Under the pieces are notes generated by a model. That model was not told the origin of the DNA. It was given only the letters and a program-made list of their open reading frames with translations, and did not search any database. Shown here piece after piece: positions 1 through 12,264 of a stretch of DNA of 64,000 bases; position 1 is the stretch's first letter, and each line of letters opens with the position of its first letter. Both the position numbers and the translations under genes were made by a program. The stretch is from Parietaria judaica (taxonomy: Eukaryota; Streptophyta; Magnoliopsida; Rosales; Urticaceae): the NCBI GenBank assembly GCA_954871525.1, contig OX940862.1, forward strand, positions 11,924,501-11,988,500, read 5' to 3'.

Positions 1-220
1 TGATATGGTACGCGAGCTCATCGTGAGCGTCACCTCGGGCGGGGGTGGGGGCGGAGGTGGGCATCAGATGAAGAGCCACCACCATGGTGGAGGTCAAGGC
101 GGTCATTCGGGCAATTTCAAGACCAAGATCTGTGACAACTTCACCAAGGGCTCGTGCACCTTCGGGGACCGGTGCCATTTTGCGCACGGGGCTGAAGAGT
201 TGCGCAAGTCCACCATCTGA
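1..220 (+). CDS. KH and CCCH zinc-finger RNA-binding protein, 3' end only
   Basis: The window opens inside the last exon and the reading frame is open from base 2. The visible C-terminus holds the tail of a KH RNA-binding domain (MVRELIVSV), a Gly/His-rich linker, and a CCCH zinc finger with spacing C-x7-C-x5-C-x3-H ending in RCHFAHGAEELR. This order, KH then a single C-terminal CCCH finger, is typical of the plant KHZ1/KHZ2 type nuclear RNA-binding proteins that affect flowering and senescence. The protein probably binds RNA through both domains. The 5' part lies outside the window, so length and start cannot be judged. Confidence 0.85.
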   Translation, partial: DMVRELIVSVTSGGGGGGGGHQMKSHHHGGGQGGHSGNFKTKICDNFTKGSCTFGDRCHFAHGAEELRKSTI

Positions 221-1629
221 CGAGCTCTTTTTGTTTTTTTTTTTCACCGTTATCCGCGGATGAAACTCTTGTATTAGCGTGTTTTGCAGATGAGTTTGAG
301 CTTTGTAGGTGTTTGATTCTTGAGTTAGTTAATTTTGGTTCGTAACAATGTTTTTCGGATAAAGCAACAGATTATAGGCAATACGTGGAATCGCCTAATT
401 AATTATTTTTCCAATACCGCTTATTTTTTCACATTGAGGAAATAACTATTTTTTAAATACCTAAACACCCAATGTGCAAAATGTAACGAAATCAGATAAT
501 GAAATCTGCTGTTAAGCTTGTGTTACTCTTTATCTTTTTAGCTATTTAGCAGTTATGCATGTGGTTGGCGCGGCGGAGCTAACCGAAAAACGTTAAAAAA
601 AAATAAAATTACCGCTGAATAATAACTTATAACTTGTTCGTTAAATACTAGCCTGTTGACCGATCCATAAAATTAGACTATAGATCAATGACAAATGATT
701 ATCTTAAATAATCCGAGATTAAGAAATTTAATTTAATGGCATCTGGAAGTAAAAACCGTGAAATTCCCAGCTTCCCTTCTGGTCCGGTCCGGTCCAGATT
801 CACCCGTGGAGAATCGTGCCTATCGGTTGGTTGGTCTTGCAGTTAGTGGCTGGAGACAAGTTGTGATGTCAATCTATGATGTGCTATTTCTCAGAAAACG
901 ACATGTTTTTTTTATTTTATTTTAAGAGTAACAACGACATGTTTTATTATTACTTTACTTATGGTATGCGAATTTCACTGTTTTATAATTCTTACACCTC
1001 ATTGTTGTCGAAAAAAAAACACACACTATAAGATAAGAGATAACATAACAATAGTATAAAAATAATGAAAGGGAGATTATATTACTTGATTTATTATTGT
1101 CACGTTACGAAATCAGAAGCCCAATTGTGCCGACTAATATCAATATCCATAACGGGTACTTATGCCGTTACATCTATAATCAAATAGTAAGAGAAGCCCA
1201 ATAAGGTTTAGCCCGGCCCAGCTTGTCCAGCTCAACACAAGAAAGTGTTGTGAAGAAGGAAACATATAAAAGCCCTAATCAACGTTTCTTCAAAAGCTAA
1301 CCAAGTCACGAACAAACTGAGACACACTAATATTTTTATATACGAAAAATATATATTGCGAAGAAATAGAATAAATAAATAAAAAACGTTAAAACGCAAC
1401 CGCATAAAACCACTTATACTCATAGCAAGAAAATAATAATATATATATATATATATAAAGACGCTACATAATTCAACCATAATAAACACAATAATTCTCT
1501 CTCCGCTCAACAATTTCAAATCAAAAAAGAAATCAATATCATCGAACAACAAGAAGAAGAAGCCATATTTATCCTAGAACCAGGAATCTCCAAGAACCCT
1601 AGAACCAGGAATCTCCATGAGATGAGAGC
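221..1629. other. Intergenic: 3' UTR of the zinc-finger gene, then promoter and leader of the bromodomain gene
   Basis: The first 150 bp or so after the stop are presumably 3' UTR. The middle is AT-rich with no credible ORF. A short (TA)n run lies at about 1438-1457 in the likely 5' leader of the next gene. No RNA gene or mobile element was recognised. Confidence 0.5.
1196..1220 (+). promoter_or_regulatory. Site II-like GCCCA cluster upstream of the bromodomain gene
   Basis: GCCCAATAAGG and GCCCGGCCCA lie about 410-430 bp upstream of the start codon, with a further GCCCAAT near 1120. GGCCCA/TGGGCC motifs (site II) are TCP-bound elements common in promoters of plant housekeeping and proliferation genes. 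Assignment rests on motif match only. Confidence 0.35.
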
Positions 1630-4600
1630 ATGGAGCACGAACCCAGCGTGCAGCCATGGGGCACGTTAGAGGACCTCCTGCTAGCGTGCGCCGTCTCAAA
1701 GCACAGTACGGACCGCTGGGACCTGGTCTCCATGGAACTACGGACCAGAACCTCCGTCGCCGGAATCTCGCCGGAGAACTGCCGGACCAGATTCTCCGAC
1801 CTAGAGCGCCGCTTTCTGTCGCCGGGCGAAGAATCGGCGTGCCTCATCAAGAAGCTCTCCGAGATTCGCGTCGCCGACCTCCGCCGCGACCTCCGGGAGA
1901 GGGAAGAGTTGATCACGTAACGAGAAAACTATCTTTCTCTCCGAGATCTGGTACGAGTTTTGGCGGCGAGATCTGAGTGGTTGCTTGGTGTTGGTTGTTG
2001 CAGGTCTCTGGAGTCGAAGGTGCAGAGGCTGAAGGCGGAGAGTCAGAGAGAGGCGAAGACCGAGAGAGACTCCGGAGCTGAATCGCCGCGGAAGCGCGTG
2101 AAATCCAAATCCGACGCTTCCGATTCCAACCGGTCGTTCAACGAGTCGAATTCCACGGCGGAGCAGAAGCGCGACTCTGCTCGGAACAGAGGAAAGCGAC
2201 GGAGCTCAGAGAAATCCGACACGAAAGCGAAAGCGAAAGCAAAAGCAAAAGCGAAACCAGAAGCCGATCGCGAGGAGGAAGAGAAGGAGGAGGCGAAGCA
2301 GAGCAGCGAAGTGCAGAGCTCGTCGAAACGACGGCGTATCTCCGGCGCCGGCGACGAGGAATCTCCCGCCATTGCGACGACGAAGCTTTCTTCGGAGATC
2401 AAATCTGAGCCGTTGGCCAAACTGCTGACGACCGTCCGATCTCATCGGCTCGGCGCCGTTTTCCAGCGGCGGCTTCGAAGCCAGGTATGCAACGCGATAC
2501 TGCATAATAAAAAATAATTTAAAGATTTTTTCATTTAAACATTTTTTTTCTTTTTCTTTTTGGATGAGTGCTGCTGATAATATATCTTCTGAGTTTTGCC
2601 TTTGCTTTGACGGAAAAATCAAATATTTTTCATGAATAATTCGTAGTAAAAAATAGTAAAAAAGTGGACTCAAACTCAAAGAAATAAAAACCAGTAACTA
2701 ATAGTAAAAAAAGAGAGAAGATTTTTCTTGACGTGTTTCTCGCTCTTCATTTTTTTTATTCCTTTCATGAATGACATTCTTTAAAAAATATAATTTTAAA
2801 ACGACATTAAATCGGGGCCCGAACGGGTTTTACCTTTTTTCAGTCCCGGGTCTCGGTGTTCTTGATTTTTTTGAGAGACTGGCTTTTTTTAAAAAAAAAA
2901 CCGGATACGGGCCTGGGGAGGGCCTGGGGAAAGACATTCATATACATATTACGAGATTATGAGAGTGGATTTTCAATTAAAGAATGGAATTTACTTCGTA
3001 TATGCAATGCGGGTTTTGGACGTTACAATCGATATAATAATATTCCCGATATTATTCCGAAACGACACTGTTTTGAAGAGAGAGGAGCGAAACGACGGTG
3101 TTTTTGGGTAGATCTTGTGTTACCATCATCAATAGGTGGAGAATTAACTAAATTAAAAGAAATGAAATGAATAAAGAAGTAATATTTAAGAATGTTATCT
3201 GGTTGCCAAGTCTGACACAGCGCAATGCACGTGTAATAGCACCATGTCTTGTTGGGACGTGTGGGCTTTAAAACGACAAGAGTGAGTCCGTTGTTGTTGT
3301 CGTTTAAGGCCTGAAAGAGACTTGTCGTTTAAGGTCCGAGGAATCACAAGTATTGTGTTTCCTTCTTTAAGATTATTGATATAACGTGCAAAAAAATTGT
3401 GGTGACAATGATCAATAAAGTCTAATAATTCAAACAAAATACTGAAAAAATCAAAACAAGTCTTAAGAAGAAACTAAAAAATTAGAAACACAAAACAACA
3501 TCATTTTAAACATGGCTAACATAAGGAACCATCATTTTTTCCAACCTATATAAACTTCTTATAGAAAATTAAAGATCACTAGAGTTGGCAGACGAATTAT
3601 CTCTACCGTCGCACAACGAGCTAAAACAACAAAGACCTTACTCTTCTTTCTATAAAAATGATAAATTTCGTAATCCATATAAATCTATCAGCCCATTGTT
3701 TGAGGAAAATTCCTATCTGTCTCCGAATATGTTAATATGTCACGAGTAACTTCTTAATCAAACTCGTGCATCGGGCTGGCTTGGGAGGCTCGACCTCCTG
3801 AGTCGGAAGCCCTAGTTCGGCCAACCGGCCTGTTCATCATGTTTTTTTTTTTTTTTTAAAATTGTGAATTTAAATAGTTTTATTTAGTTCAAATACTTTT
3901 AATATTATTTCTAAATGTTTTTATTTAAATTCAATAGTTGTAACTGTTAATGAAAAATTTACTTATAATATATATATATATATAGATTGACAACTTATTG
4001 GTATCATGTTCTACTATTCAAGGATATCATTTTGGTGCCCATTTTGTAACATTATAATAAATTGTATGATTTGTTTAGAAAATTCTTCTAAATTTATGAA
4101 TGTACTTCAAGAATAAATGTACATCAAGCTATAATTACAACATTCATTCGGTGCCACTAGAGTGCTGATTAATCACTAACAATGAATTACATATATATAT
4201 GTCATGATTTGATCTTGGGTATTAAAATATTGCATTAATATACTGTGCTCTTAATTAAAATATTGAATATATATAATATATGTATATATGTGTAATTATA
4301 TTAATCCAAACTTAAACGTAATGTTGTTAAATTAATCTTGAATCAATGTAAATATATACAATATGAGTGCATGTATTGTGCTGTTCAGGAATCGCAGAGA
4401 TACAAGAACATGGTACGACAACACATGGATTTGAGAACGATCGAAGCGAGATTGGAGAAAGGTGTCTACTCCAATCACAAGCGCAAATTCTTCCGCGACC
4501 TTCTTCTCATCTTCTCAAACGCCGTCGTTTTCTTCCCCCCAGCCTCCGATGAACACGTGGCAGCCACCGAGCTTCGATCCACAGTCTTAAAAGAAATCAG

Positions 4601-5447
4601 AAGAACCATGCACGACACTGACGTCACCAAAACTAAAAAGCTCGTATCAAAGTCAAAGCCCTTGACCGCTTTGAAACCTGAAGATCCCAAGCACGAAGCC
4701 AAAGACGAGACTAGCAAGAACAAGTCCTCCGTCTTGGCCACGTGTCATAACAGGTCTAGTGCCACCAAGTCGGTCTCCGAAGGCCCCAACAAGAAGGGCA
4801 TTAACGGTATTAAGAAAGAGCAGGACCTGAAGGTCAACGGGAACAAGAAGGTCAACGGCTCGCCGCACTTGGAAAAAATCGTCGTAAAAAAGAAGAGTAC
4901 TCAAGAGGGAGTCAAACGAGGCTCGAACAACAGTGGGGGCGAGTCGAGCGAGCGCGGGTTTGGCGGGAACGAGCTGAGCTCGCACGACGCAGCGACAAAG
5001 ACGAAGAAGAAGAAGAAAGGCGTGGTGAGCTTCTTGAAGAGGATGAAGCAGACCTCTCCCGTAAAAGTCGAGGAAGGCGGCAGCGATGACGACGATGTTG
5101 TTTCGAATGAGGACGATCATAGCGAAGGTGGTGACGTGGCAACTATATCCGAAGAAGATAAAGAAGAAGAAGATGAGGAGGATCGTGTTAAGGTTGAAAG
5201 CCCAGATGTTAGTAAGAAGAAGAAAGGAACTCCGGCGAGCAAGTCGCCGGAGTTCAAGTCTCCGGTTAGGAAAGAAGATAAGAGGGTGACCCGGAATGCA
5301 GCGGCCAAGGAGGAGAGCACTCGGATGGGGAAGAGAGGGGTGGGGAGGCCACCGAAGAGGCCAGAAAAAGCACCCGTGAAGGGTAAAAAATCAGGTTCGG
5401 ACCGTCAACGTGAGGCCGGAAAAGCCAAAAAACGTTGTAGGAAATAG
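1630..5447 (+). CDS. SANT/Myb-like plus bromodomain nuclear protein
   Basis: Exons 1630-1916, 2004-2484 and 4389-5447 join in phase to give 608 aa. Residues about 10-60 form a SANT/Myb-like region beginning WGTLEDLLLACAV, followed by a charged helix that continues into exon 2. A bromodomain spans about 233-325 and is split by the 1.9-kb second intron. The last 280 residues are Lys/Glu-rich with an AT-hook-like GVGRPPKRP near the end. This architecture matches the plant DNA-binding bromodomain-containing family, related to At2g42150 and At2g44430, likely chromatin-associated. The bromodomain is atypical: the Asn that contacts acetyl-lysine in BET proteins (FSNCYKYNPP) aligns with Phe305 (FSNAVVFFPP). 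It may therefore not read acetyl-lysine canonically. The first ATG after the leader gives the conserved N-terminus. Confidence 0.85.
2485..4388 (+). other. Long second intron of the bromodomain gene
   Basis: 1,904 bp, GT...AG, phase 0. It contains a 16-base T run (3842-3857) after a GC-richer patch, a (TA)n run at about 3969-3984 and several AAACGACA motifs (about 3270-3335), but no ORF with a recognisable domain. The T run after a GC-rich patch could be the poly(A) tail of an old retroposed insert on the minus strand, but I found no target duplication. Confidence 0.5.
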
Positions 5448-5509
5448 AGATGAGTAGGACTTAGGAGTAGAAGTTAGTTTTGTTGTTGGGGTGGTGTTTG
5501 TATAATGTA

Positions 5510-5560
<51 letters not shown>

Positions 5561-6645
5561 CCTAACAAAACCCATTTATCAAGGGTTCGAGAGGAAGGAT
5601 AGGAATTATTTGGAGTTGTAGAGCTTTTGTGAAAGCCATGTTCGTATATACACATCAAATCATAGTCTTTTGAGTTTACAACCAAACGACAACTTAAAGT
5701 AGATTTGGTGAATAGTGAGCCAATAATTGTAAAGTATGTTAGTCAATACAATAAAGAAAAGACAAACTCACATTTAATTATCACCTCAAAATTAAGTACG
5801 ATTGGAAAGAGAATGGTCCACCCAAGTTTATACCAAAATCATTATAAGTTTTGACCAAATCATAACTATTAAATAATTACGACACTGCTGGTAATTATTT
5901 TTTTGAGCACATTTCCCTTTAATAATTGAAAATAACAAATGTTGTCGATAATATATCTAATAGTTTTAATGTATGTGGAGCAATAAGCTATTTTTTAGTT
6001 AAAAATAAAAACACAAAATATCGTTAAGTGAACTCGAAATCTTAACTAAATTAACATGCAAAAAAAAAAACATAAAAATACAAAATTTAAAAATAATATA
6101 AACAAAAAGAAAAATATTAAAAAATTAATAAACTATTTAAAAAAAAATAGTTGCATTATCGGCCAATGTTACAATGAACTCTCACATTACTAGATATATG
6201 TTCCAGGAAGTTTGAACCCATGACAAAATACTAACGTTGGGAATTTTGGCCTAGAATTTTTGAGATTGGGTATTGATCAGCGAAAATTTGAAAAGATTAG
6301 GTATATTTGTTGTAATTAACCATTTTTAATATGTAGGTAGTGGAGTTACTAGTTGGTCAACATACTTGTATAAGTTAATCTTTGAAAGTATAAAAAGTAT
6401 TAAGTTAGAAGAAATTGCCCAAAAGTTCAAAATTCACGAGGCCAAACTGATCTCAAAATTCTTACAGACTATATAGCATATTAGATATGTATATAACTTT
6501 CCCTGTTAGCGTTGTCCTACTCCAACCAACAATTAACACCTCCTTCTTCTTCTTCTTCTTCAACTCTTTCTCTCTCTAAGAATTTATACATACGTACATA
6601 TATATTATATATGTACGTATAGCTTTGTCTGCATCTCTCTTTGAC
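5448..6645. other. Intergenic: bromodomain 3' UTR, AT-rich spacer, hydrolase promoter
   Basis: A perfect ATT trinucleotide run (5511-5560) lies in the probable 3' UTR. The rest is AT-rich with A-runs and no supported gene. A pyrimidine-rich CTT/TCT stretch at about 6540-6578 and TATATAT near 6600 precede the hydrolase start and are probably its core promoter and leader. Confidence 0.45.
5511..5560. repeat. (ATT)n microsatellite, about 17 units
   Basis: Uninterrupted ATT repeats of about 50 bp begin roughly 60 bp after the bromodomain stop codon, so they are probably transcribed in its 3' UTR. Likely length-polymorphic. Confidence 0.95.
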
Positions 6646-8047
6646 ATGGCGAATTGTACGGTCGAGTCGTTCACAGTGGAGACTAGCGACGGAGCGAAGC
6701 TCCACACTCGTCTCTTCAAGCCTAACCAAGAGATCGGAGCCTCAGACGAGCTCGTCGTTGTTCTGGTTCATCCCTTCTCCATCCTCGGAGGCTGTCAAGC
6801 TCTGCTCCGAGGAATCGCTTCCGGTCTGGCCGAGAAAGGCTTCTCCGCCGTCACCTTCGACATGAGAGGCGCCGGAAAATCCACCGGAAGAGCCTCCCTC
6901 ACCGGATTCGCCGAGATCAAGGACGTCGTCGCCGTCTGCAAGTGGCTCTCCGAGGCTCGCTCTCTCCGCAGAGTTCTGCTGGTCGGCTCTTCTGCAGGTA
7001 AAATTGAACAGGTTTCGTGCTCTTCTGTGATCCTTGAAGCTCCTAGCTGCTTGATTTGACAAGATTTTGATGGATTAGCAAGCGTTTCTTCCTCAGTTCT
7101 TGGTTCAGACCAGAATTGAAGTTGTTTTCTGTTAGAGTCTATACTTAGCAACTCATACGGATCTAGGATTTGGAGATACTCCAATTAGATAAATTGATTT
7201 AGAGATCTATGCAAACTTTAATGGATTGATCCAGTAAGTCAGCTAAATCTTGCTTATTTCCATAAATATAGTCTTGAATTTGTGCATTTCTCAGTCACCA
7301 AATCTAGGTATAAGATGAACAGTGAGCCATGGATCAATCGCCATAATTGTGACCAGTTTTCGGGCATTTAGTCGGAGTTTGTAAGCGTGTAAAGCACCTA
7401 CCTTTAAGGTTTTCATTATGCTTCAATTACGCTAATTGCTATGTAAACATCGTGCGGAGAGCTTTGGTCGTGGAACGAACCAATGCGTTTGTTATCCGGT
7501 TCTATTTATATAATAAACAATATTTCCTTTAATAGGAGTATTTCAGGTATTTAATGAAAGTTTCTAACCATATAGGGCACCTTCCATTAGGGATTTCATT
7601 ATGATTTGATTAGGCTAATTGCTTCAAAAACATTGTGTGAGGAGCTTTGGCCATGGAACGAACCAATTTGTTTGTTATTTCGTTCTATTTATTTACTAAA
7701 CAATGTTCGTCCAATCTCGTGCAGGCGCTCCTATTGCAGGCTCGGCGGTGGATCAAATAAACGAGGTCGTGGGGTACGTAAGTTTGGGGTACCCTTTTGG
7801 CCTTGCAGCCTCAATCCTCTTCGGAAGACACAACAAAGCCATTTTGGCTTCTCCTAAGCCGAAGCTCTTCGTGATGGGTACGAAAGACGGGTTCACAAGC
7901 GTGAAGCAGCTGAAGAGCAAGCTGAGTTCTGCAAATGGTCGCACAGAAACGCATCTGATCGAAGGAGTAAGTCACTTCCAAATGGAAGGTCCTGCTTATG
8001 ATGCTCAGATGGTGAACCTCATCATCACTTTTATTACGTCGTTTTAG
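6646..8047 (+). CDS. Alpha/beta hydrolase superfamily protein
   Basis: Exons 6646-6997 and 7725-8047 give 224 aa. The fold is clear: the strand LVVVLVHPFSILGG near residue 38, the FDMRGAGKS oxyanion region, a nucleophile elbow G-S-S-A-G (Ser116), Asp172 in GTKDGF and His201 in GVSHFQMEG, a plausible Ser-Asp-His triad. The size matches the short, intracellular plant esterase/lipase-like family. The intron falls exactly after the nucleophile elbow (phase 1), and the resumed sequence APIAGSAVDQ fits the family. There is no signal peptide. ATG 6646 (MANCTVESF) is the first ATG in frame. Substrate unknown. Confidence 0.88.
7390..7707 (+). repeat. Intronic direct repeat, two diverged ~133-bp copies
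   Basis: Copy A (7390-7523) and copy B (7573-7707) share blocks such as GAGCTTTGG, TGGAACGAACCAAT and TTCTATTTATxTAxTAAACAAT in the same order, with about 75-80% identity by eye. Copy B ends just before the 3' splice site at 7724. Confidence 0.8.
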
Positions 8048-9304
8048 GATTATTAAAATATTCCGCTTTTCGGTGTTTGTTCTTTCAAACAGAGTGCTTG
8101 AAACTGTCGAACGGCTTTGATTCTGTGATTTCTGTGTATATGCTAACAATTTATGCAGGGCGTTCTAAATGCAGGAAGCTGGGCTGCTTTCAGATTAAAA
8201 TACCAAGTATTTGACAGTTGTACCCCTAAACTTTGCGTATCGGTACAATTTGTCCTTTCAAAATTCAAAGTTTGAACTGAGTAGTTTTAAGTAGCACACC
8301 GCCCTTTACAATTTATATATTTTTATAAACTAATTATCAAGTAAAATCAATATATGAAATCATTCATGTATTGTAACACATTAACTTAAGTATTTCGCAC
8401 AAGCTAAATTTTTCGTCATCTTTCAATGCGTGGTGAATAGTGCTACTTATTATAAGTGTAAGAAACATTACTGCTAAGCAAGATATTTTAGGAGACAAAT
8501 TGCACCGACATGCAAAGTTTATGATCTGGATATTAGTGTCAATTACTAATAAATAAAAGCATAAGATAGAATGAGACACACTTATCACAATTAGAAGAAT
8601 CTTTTTACAGAGTCTAAAGAGTCATATTTGTTACAAAATTTTTTACATTCAAGCAGTCAAGTGCTTCCAAGTTAAACGTTAATCCTAAATAACAAGCAAA
8701 AGAGAGACAACTTGGTAACTTGAAAAGGGTCATCCTCTAAATTAAATTAGCATATGACACACTACAACAAATATAAAATGCATCCTAAGTTTGGTCTGTA
8801 AATCTTTTAAATCTCGTCTCTCTCATATCGCTGATCGTCCGATCCGTGCCTCCCGTCCTTCAACCCTTCGCCCGTATCGCGTTTCCTCCACCCTCGTTGT
8901 TCGTGGTCCATCGATTGCCCTTGAGAGAACGGGCGGCCCTCGTCTGCTTCTAGGCCAAAACAAACATAAATACAAGGATATGCGCAATTTTCAAGCTATA
9001 TTTTTCTTTTCCAAACATACATTCATCACAATTGCAGGTCAAATCATCATAAGAGTAAATTTTTCGTAATAAACTTAAAATTTAAAGGAACAAAAGGCTT
9101 AGGCTCGCCATAGACGGAAACGACAAATTTATGAGGCTTTAATCCAAAAAAGAGCAAGAAAAAGGCAAATTAATTAACTTTCAATTAACTTTTTTTTACA
9201 ATGAAACCGGAGGTCAGTGTGGCTATCCATGAAAAGGACATAAACAAAGAAAGATACATCAAAATATTTAAACTTAATTAACTTTCTACGAAGATGATAT
9301 ATAA
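8048..9304. other. Intergenic between convergent hydrolase and EMSY-like genes
   Basis: Contains 3' UTR of the hydrolase, a degenerate inverted-repeat element (8205-8550) and an unusually GC-rich patch at about 8810-8960 that opens a 92-codon frame with no recognisable domain. The remainder is AT-rich. Confidence 0.45.
8205..8550. mobile_element. Degenerate MITE-like inverted repeat
   Basis: The left arm reads CTAAACTTTGCGTATCGG then ACAATTTGTCC. The right arm reads GACAAATTGCACCGACATG then CAAAGTTTA, an inverted partner. Further in, AAGTAGCAC-ACC pairs with GGTGAATAGTGCTACTT. The arms are about 50-100 bp around an AT-rich core. No clean target duplication was found, so the edges are approximate and the class is unknown. 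Confidence 0.55.
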
Positions 9305-12264
9305 TTAGTTATTACCACTTTCACCGTCAGACGCATCTTCTAGCTTCGCTATCGCATCAACCAGTGCTAGTTCCTGATCCTATATTAAGAATACACCCAA
9401 GGGGTAAGATATACTGCAAAGAAGAATACAGCACGAAATATTTAAATGGAGGATTTTTTCTTTCTTACTTTCAACGCTTTCTTTGCCTTTTCGATTTCCG
9501 CCGGGTCGGGATTGCCAGCGCCAAAAACCTTTTCAACCTGTTTAGGATTACGCAAAAAAGAGCGAAAAATATCGTTACAACACAGCTTGGTGTTAAGAGA
9601 ACAAAAAAAGGAGTAATTTTCGGTACCTCTTTGATCAAAGTGTCCGTATGAAGAATTTCTATATCAGCCATACCCTTCTTCCCAATGCCATTTTGTTGCA
9701 AAGGTAAGTCTTTCTTCGACGAGCCCTTAATGGGCCCTCCTCCTCTGCCTCTTCCCACACCAGGAACTGCGCCGCCTCGTACCATTGATTTCTTACTGCC
9801 TCGACCGGGTCCTGGGCGGACTCCTTTCCGAGAAATCCCAGGATCCTCACCTTCCCATCTGATATCTTCAGGAGAGATCTGTCAAGGAACCTTAGATCCT
9901 TAGAGGGGAAGTTTCTAGTGATGCACAACAAAGTACTTTTGAAAATAAAAATTACTAAATAGATACCTATGCTCGTAGACAATTATGCAGTAACCTAGAT
10001 CTTTTAGGAGAGAGAAGCTAAGAACTAAGAATTCGAATTGATTTGACAAGCGGTGGATAACGTCAAAATGAGAATAAAGTCGCATGCGTTAGCGTTACTC
10101 AATCAATATAAATAAACCTTGGAGTTTGAAGTCAATTCAAGAAAGAATTTTGATGGATAATGACTAACGTGCAGTCGCGATTACGTTCAGATCAATAAAT
10201 TAATAATCAATCAATACATGCAATGTGACACCAGGGAATTCAATCCAACTTAGTCATGTCCAAAATGAAAAAATGCAATAACAATGAAGAAAAATGGATT
10301 CCTCAGACTTATGGACAAAAGTTTTACCTCTTTGAGATTAACCCATTCCCAAGTCTCATCTGGTGTATTTATATCATAAACTAAAGCATGACGACCCTGT
10401 CAACACAAGAAGTAATTAGACTAATCACTAACCACACTCTTTACAAGTATCACGGCTCTGCTGTTCATCCATGAGACAGCAAAAGAAACACAAACTACCT
10501 CTGCTGCATTGTAATCAGTGATGACAGCCTCGTAAAAGTGATTGTCTGCAGGCCATCTTGTCCAAACTTTTCTTCCTATTAACGGATCAAAAGTCGTTCC
10601 CTCGACGGCCTCTACCGGAGCAAAGGCACCGGAAGAGCCTCGGTTATTTTGTTGGGGTCTTCCAGTGACCGGTGCAGCCGCGTACTGCATGGACTTTACA
10701 GAAAGAGGAAATTACTCAATTACCCTTTTGAAACATAACAAAAAAATGTAGTATTGTATACATATTTTCAATTTTTTGTAAGTCCTCAGAAACAGTTAAT
10801 TACCGATTTCGGTTTCTTGGTCCGAACACCCGGAGGAGGGCCTCGTCTTAAGGCCGACGAGGATGGCTGCATAGACGGGGGTAATGCTGGCGATGGAGCA
10901 CCGATAGAGAGAGAAGCCACGGACTGGGATGTTTTCTGTTTCTTGCGTGATGCTGAAACAGTGGGACTGGGAATAGGGTCATGCATGGGTTGAGGAACGC
11001 TAGGCATGCCCTGTTGACCTCCACTAGCCTTTCTCCATTCCCTTGTGACATAAATTATATTTATCACATTTTTCAGTGGAAATGTAAAAATAAAAATGAA
11101 AAATTTGTTCATCTCGTTATGAAATCAGACCTTATCCTCCTAATAGTGTCATCAGCATTGACCTTGGATAGAAGCTCTCTGTGTTCCTCATCAGATACTC
11201 TCAACTCCTTTCTTAGTTCCGTGATTAAGCTTTCTTTATCCTACAAATGTAAAAGATAAAACGAGTAACAATGTCGGTACTAACATTTCATGTTTCGCTG
11301 GACATTAATATGAAAGAAAGAAAAAGACATAAAAATCTACCCAAGTGATGGCATCAGATTGAGCTTTAAAGGCTCGAAGAACCGAACAATATGCTTCTTG
11401 CTCAATGATGTGGATCTGGGTTTCCATGTCACTGTGAATCCTAGGCAACTGAGCAGCAGAACCGACAGGTGCGGTTCTTCCATTTCCAGAAGCACGACCA
11501 CCTCGCTGAAATCTGCTTTGATGGGAAGGAGGGAGATCATCATCCGTACCTGCAATTACAAAGAAGAAACAATTATTTGAGATCCATAAGCTACATGGTT
11601 ACACATCTTTTGGACCCAGATGCATTAACGCGGTCCACAAATGAACTGACCTCAATTATTCAATCATCCTCTAGTCTTCAATAATCAAACTAATCTGGCA
11701 TTACTTTAAACTCATGGAGGTGTGTCGAAAAGGAAATATGCTTAAAGAACTTCAAAAGATCAAGTCTTTAACATTTCTTGGAAGTATAAAGATATTTAAT
11801 TTCACGTCTATATAGAGCAAGCTCTGACGATCTTGAACCCGAGCTAGTCAGTAAACATACACTTCTTCATCGGAAAAAAAAAAAGACAACATTTTCCTTC
11901 AAGTCTTAGCCCCATTAAGTCAAATTGAGCAGGGCTAAGCATCACTTCAATCACTGAGAATTACGATAAAATGACTTGATGTTAGTCTCCTAACCATATA
12001 GAAACACAAACTAATAAGAAGGAAAGATCTCAGCTTTATCCCCATCACTCTCAAAGTTCAAAGTCACGAAAACACTTCAGATTAACTGAGAATTACGAAG
12101 CTGAAAGTAGTCATCTACAACACCAAATTAAGTTCGAAAACTGAAGCAAGCCCATCAAAACCAGCACTTTCACGGCAACGAATGAGAATCCTTCGAATTC
12201 AATCACGCAAGAAAAAGCAAAACCTCACGAACTCACCACTGCTATCGGAGAGACCGTAGTCCAT
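9305..12264 (-). CDS. EMSY-LIKE chromatin reader (ENT + Agenet)
   Basis: Nine exons on the minus strand: 12264-12237, 11549-11341, 11240-11131, 11041-10804, 10693-10499, 10396-10328, 9878-9627, 9537-9469 and 9379-9305, all in phase, giving 414 aa. The N-terminus [20 protein letters not shown] is the family signature. An ENT domain covers about residues 48-115 ([20 protein letters not shown]). A Ser/Pro-rich linker with [10 protein letters not shown] follows. A Tudor-like Agenet domain covers about 215-300 ([20 protein letters not shown], then [18 protein letters not shown]). A coiled tail contains [19 protein letters not shown] and ends [10 protein letters not shown]. This matches EMSY-LIKE 3-type nuclear proteins, linked to histone-mark reading, PRC2-associated silencing and disease resistance. 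It is convergent with the hydrolase gene. Confidence 0.92.

Noticed and set aside
3765..3857. GC-rich patch followed by a 16-base T run, considered as a minus-strand SINE or retropseudogene tail
   Set aside because: No tRNA-like boxes and no flanking target duplication could be identified.
8791..9069. 92-codon frame over the GC-rich patch
   Set aside because: No homology recognised, no Kozak or TATA context; reported only as a composition anomaly.
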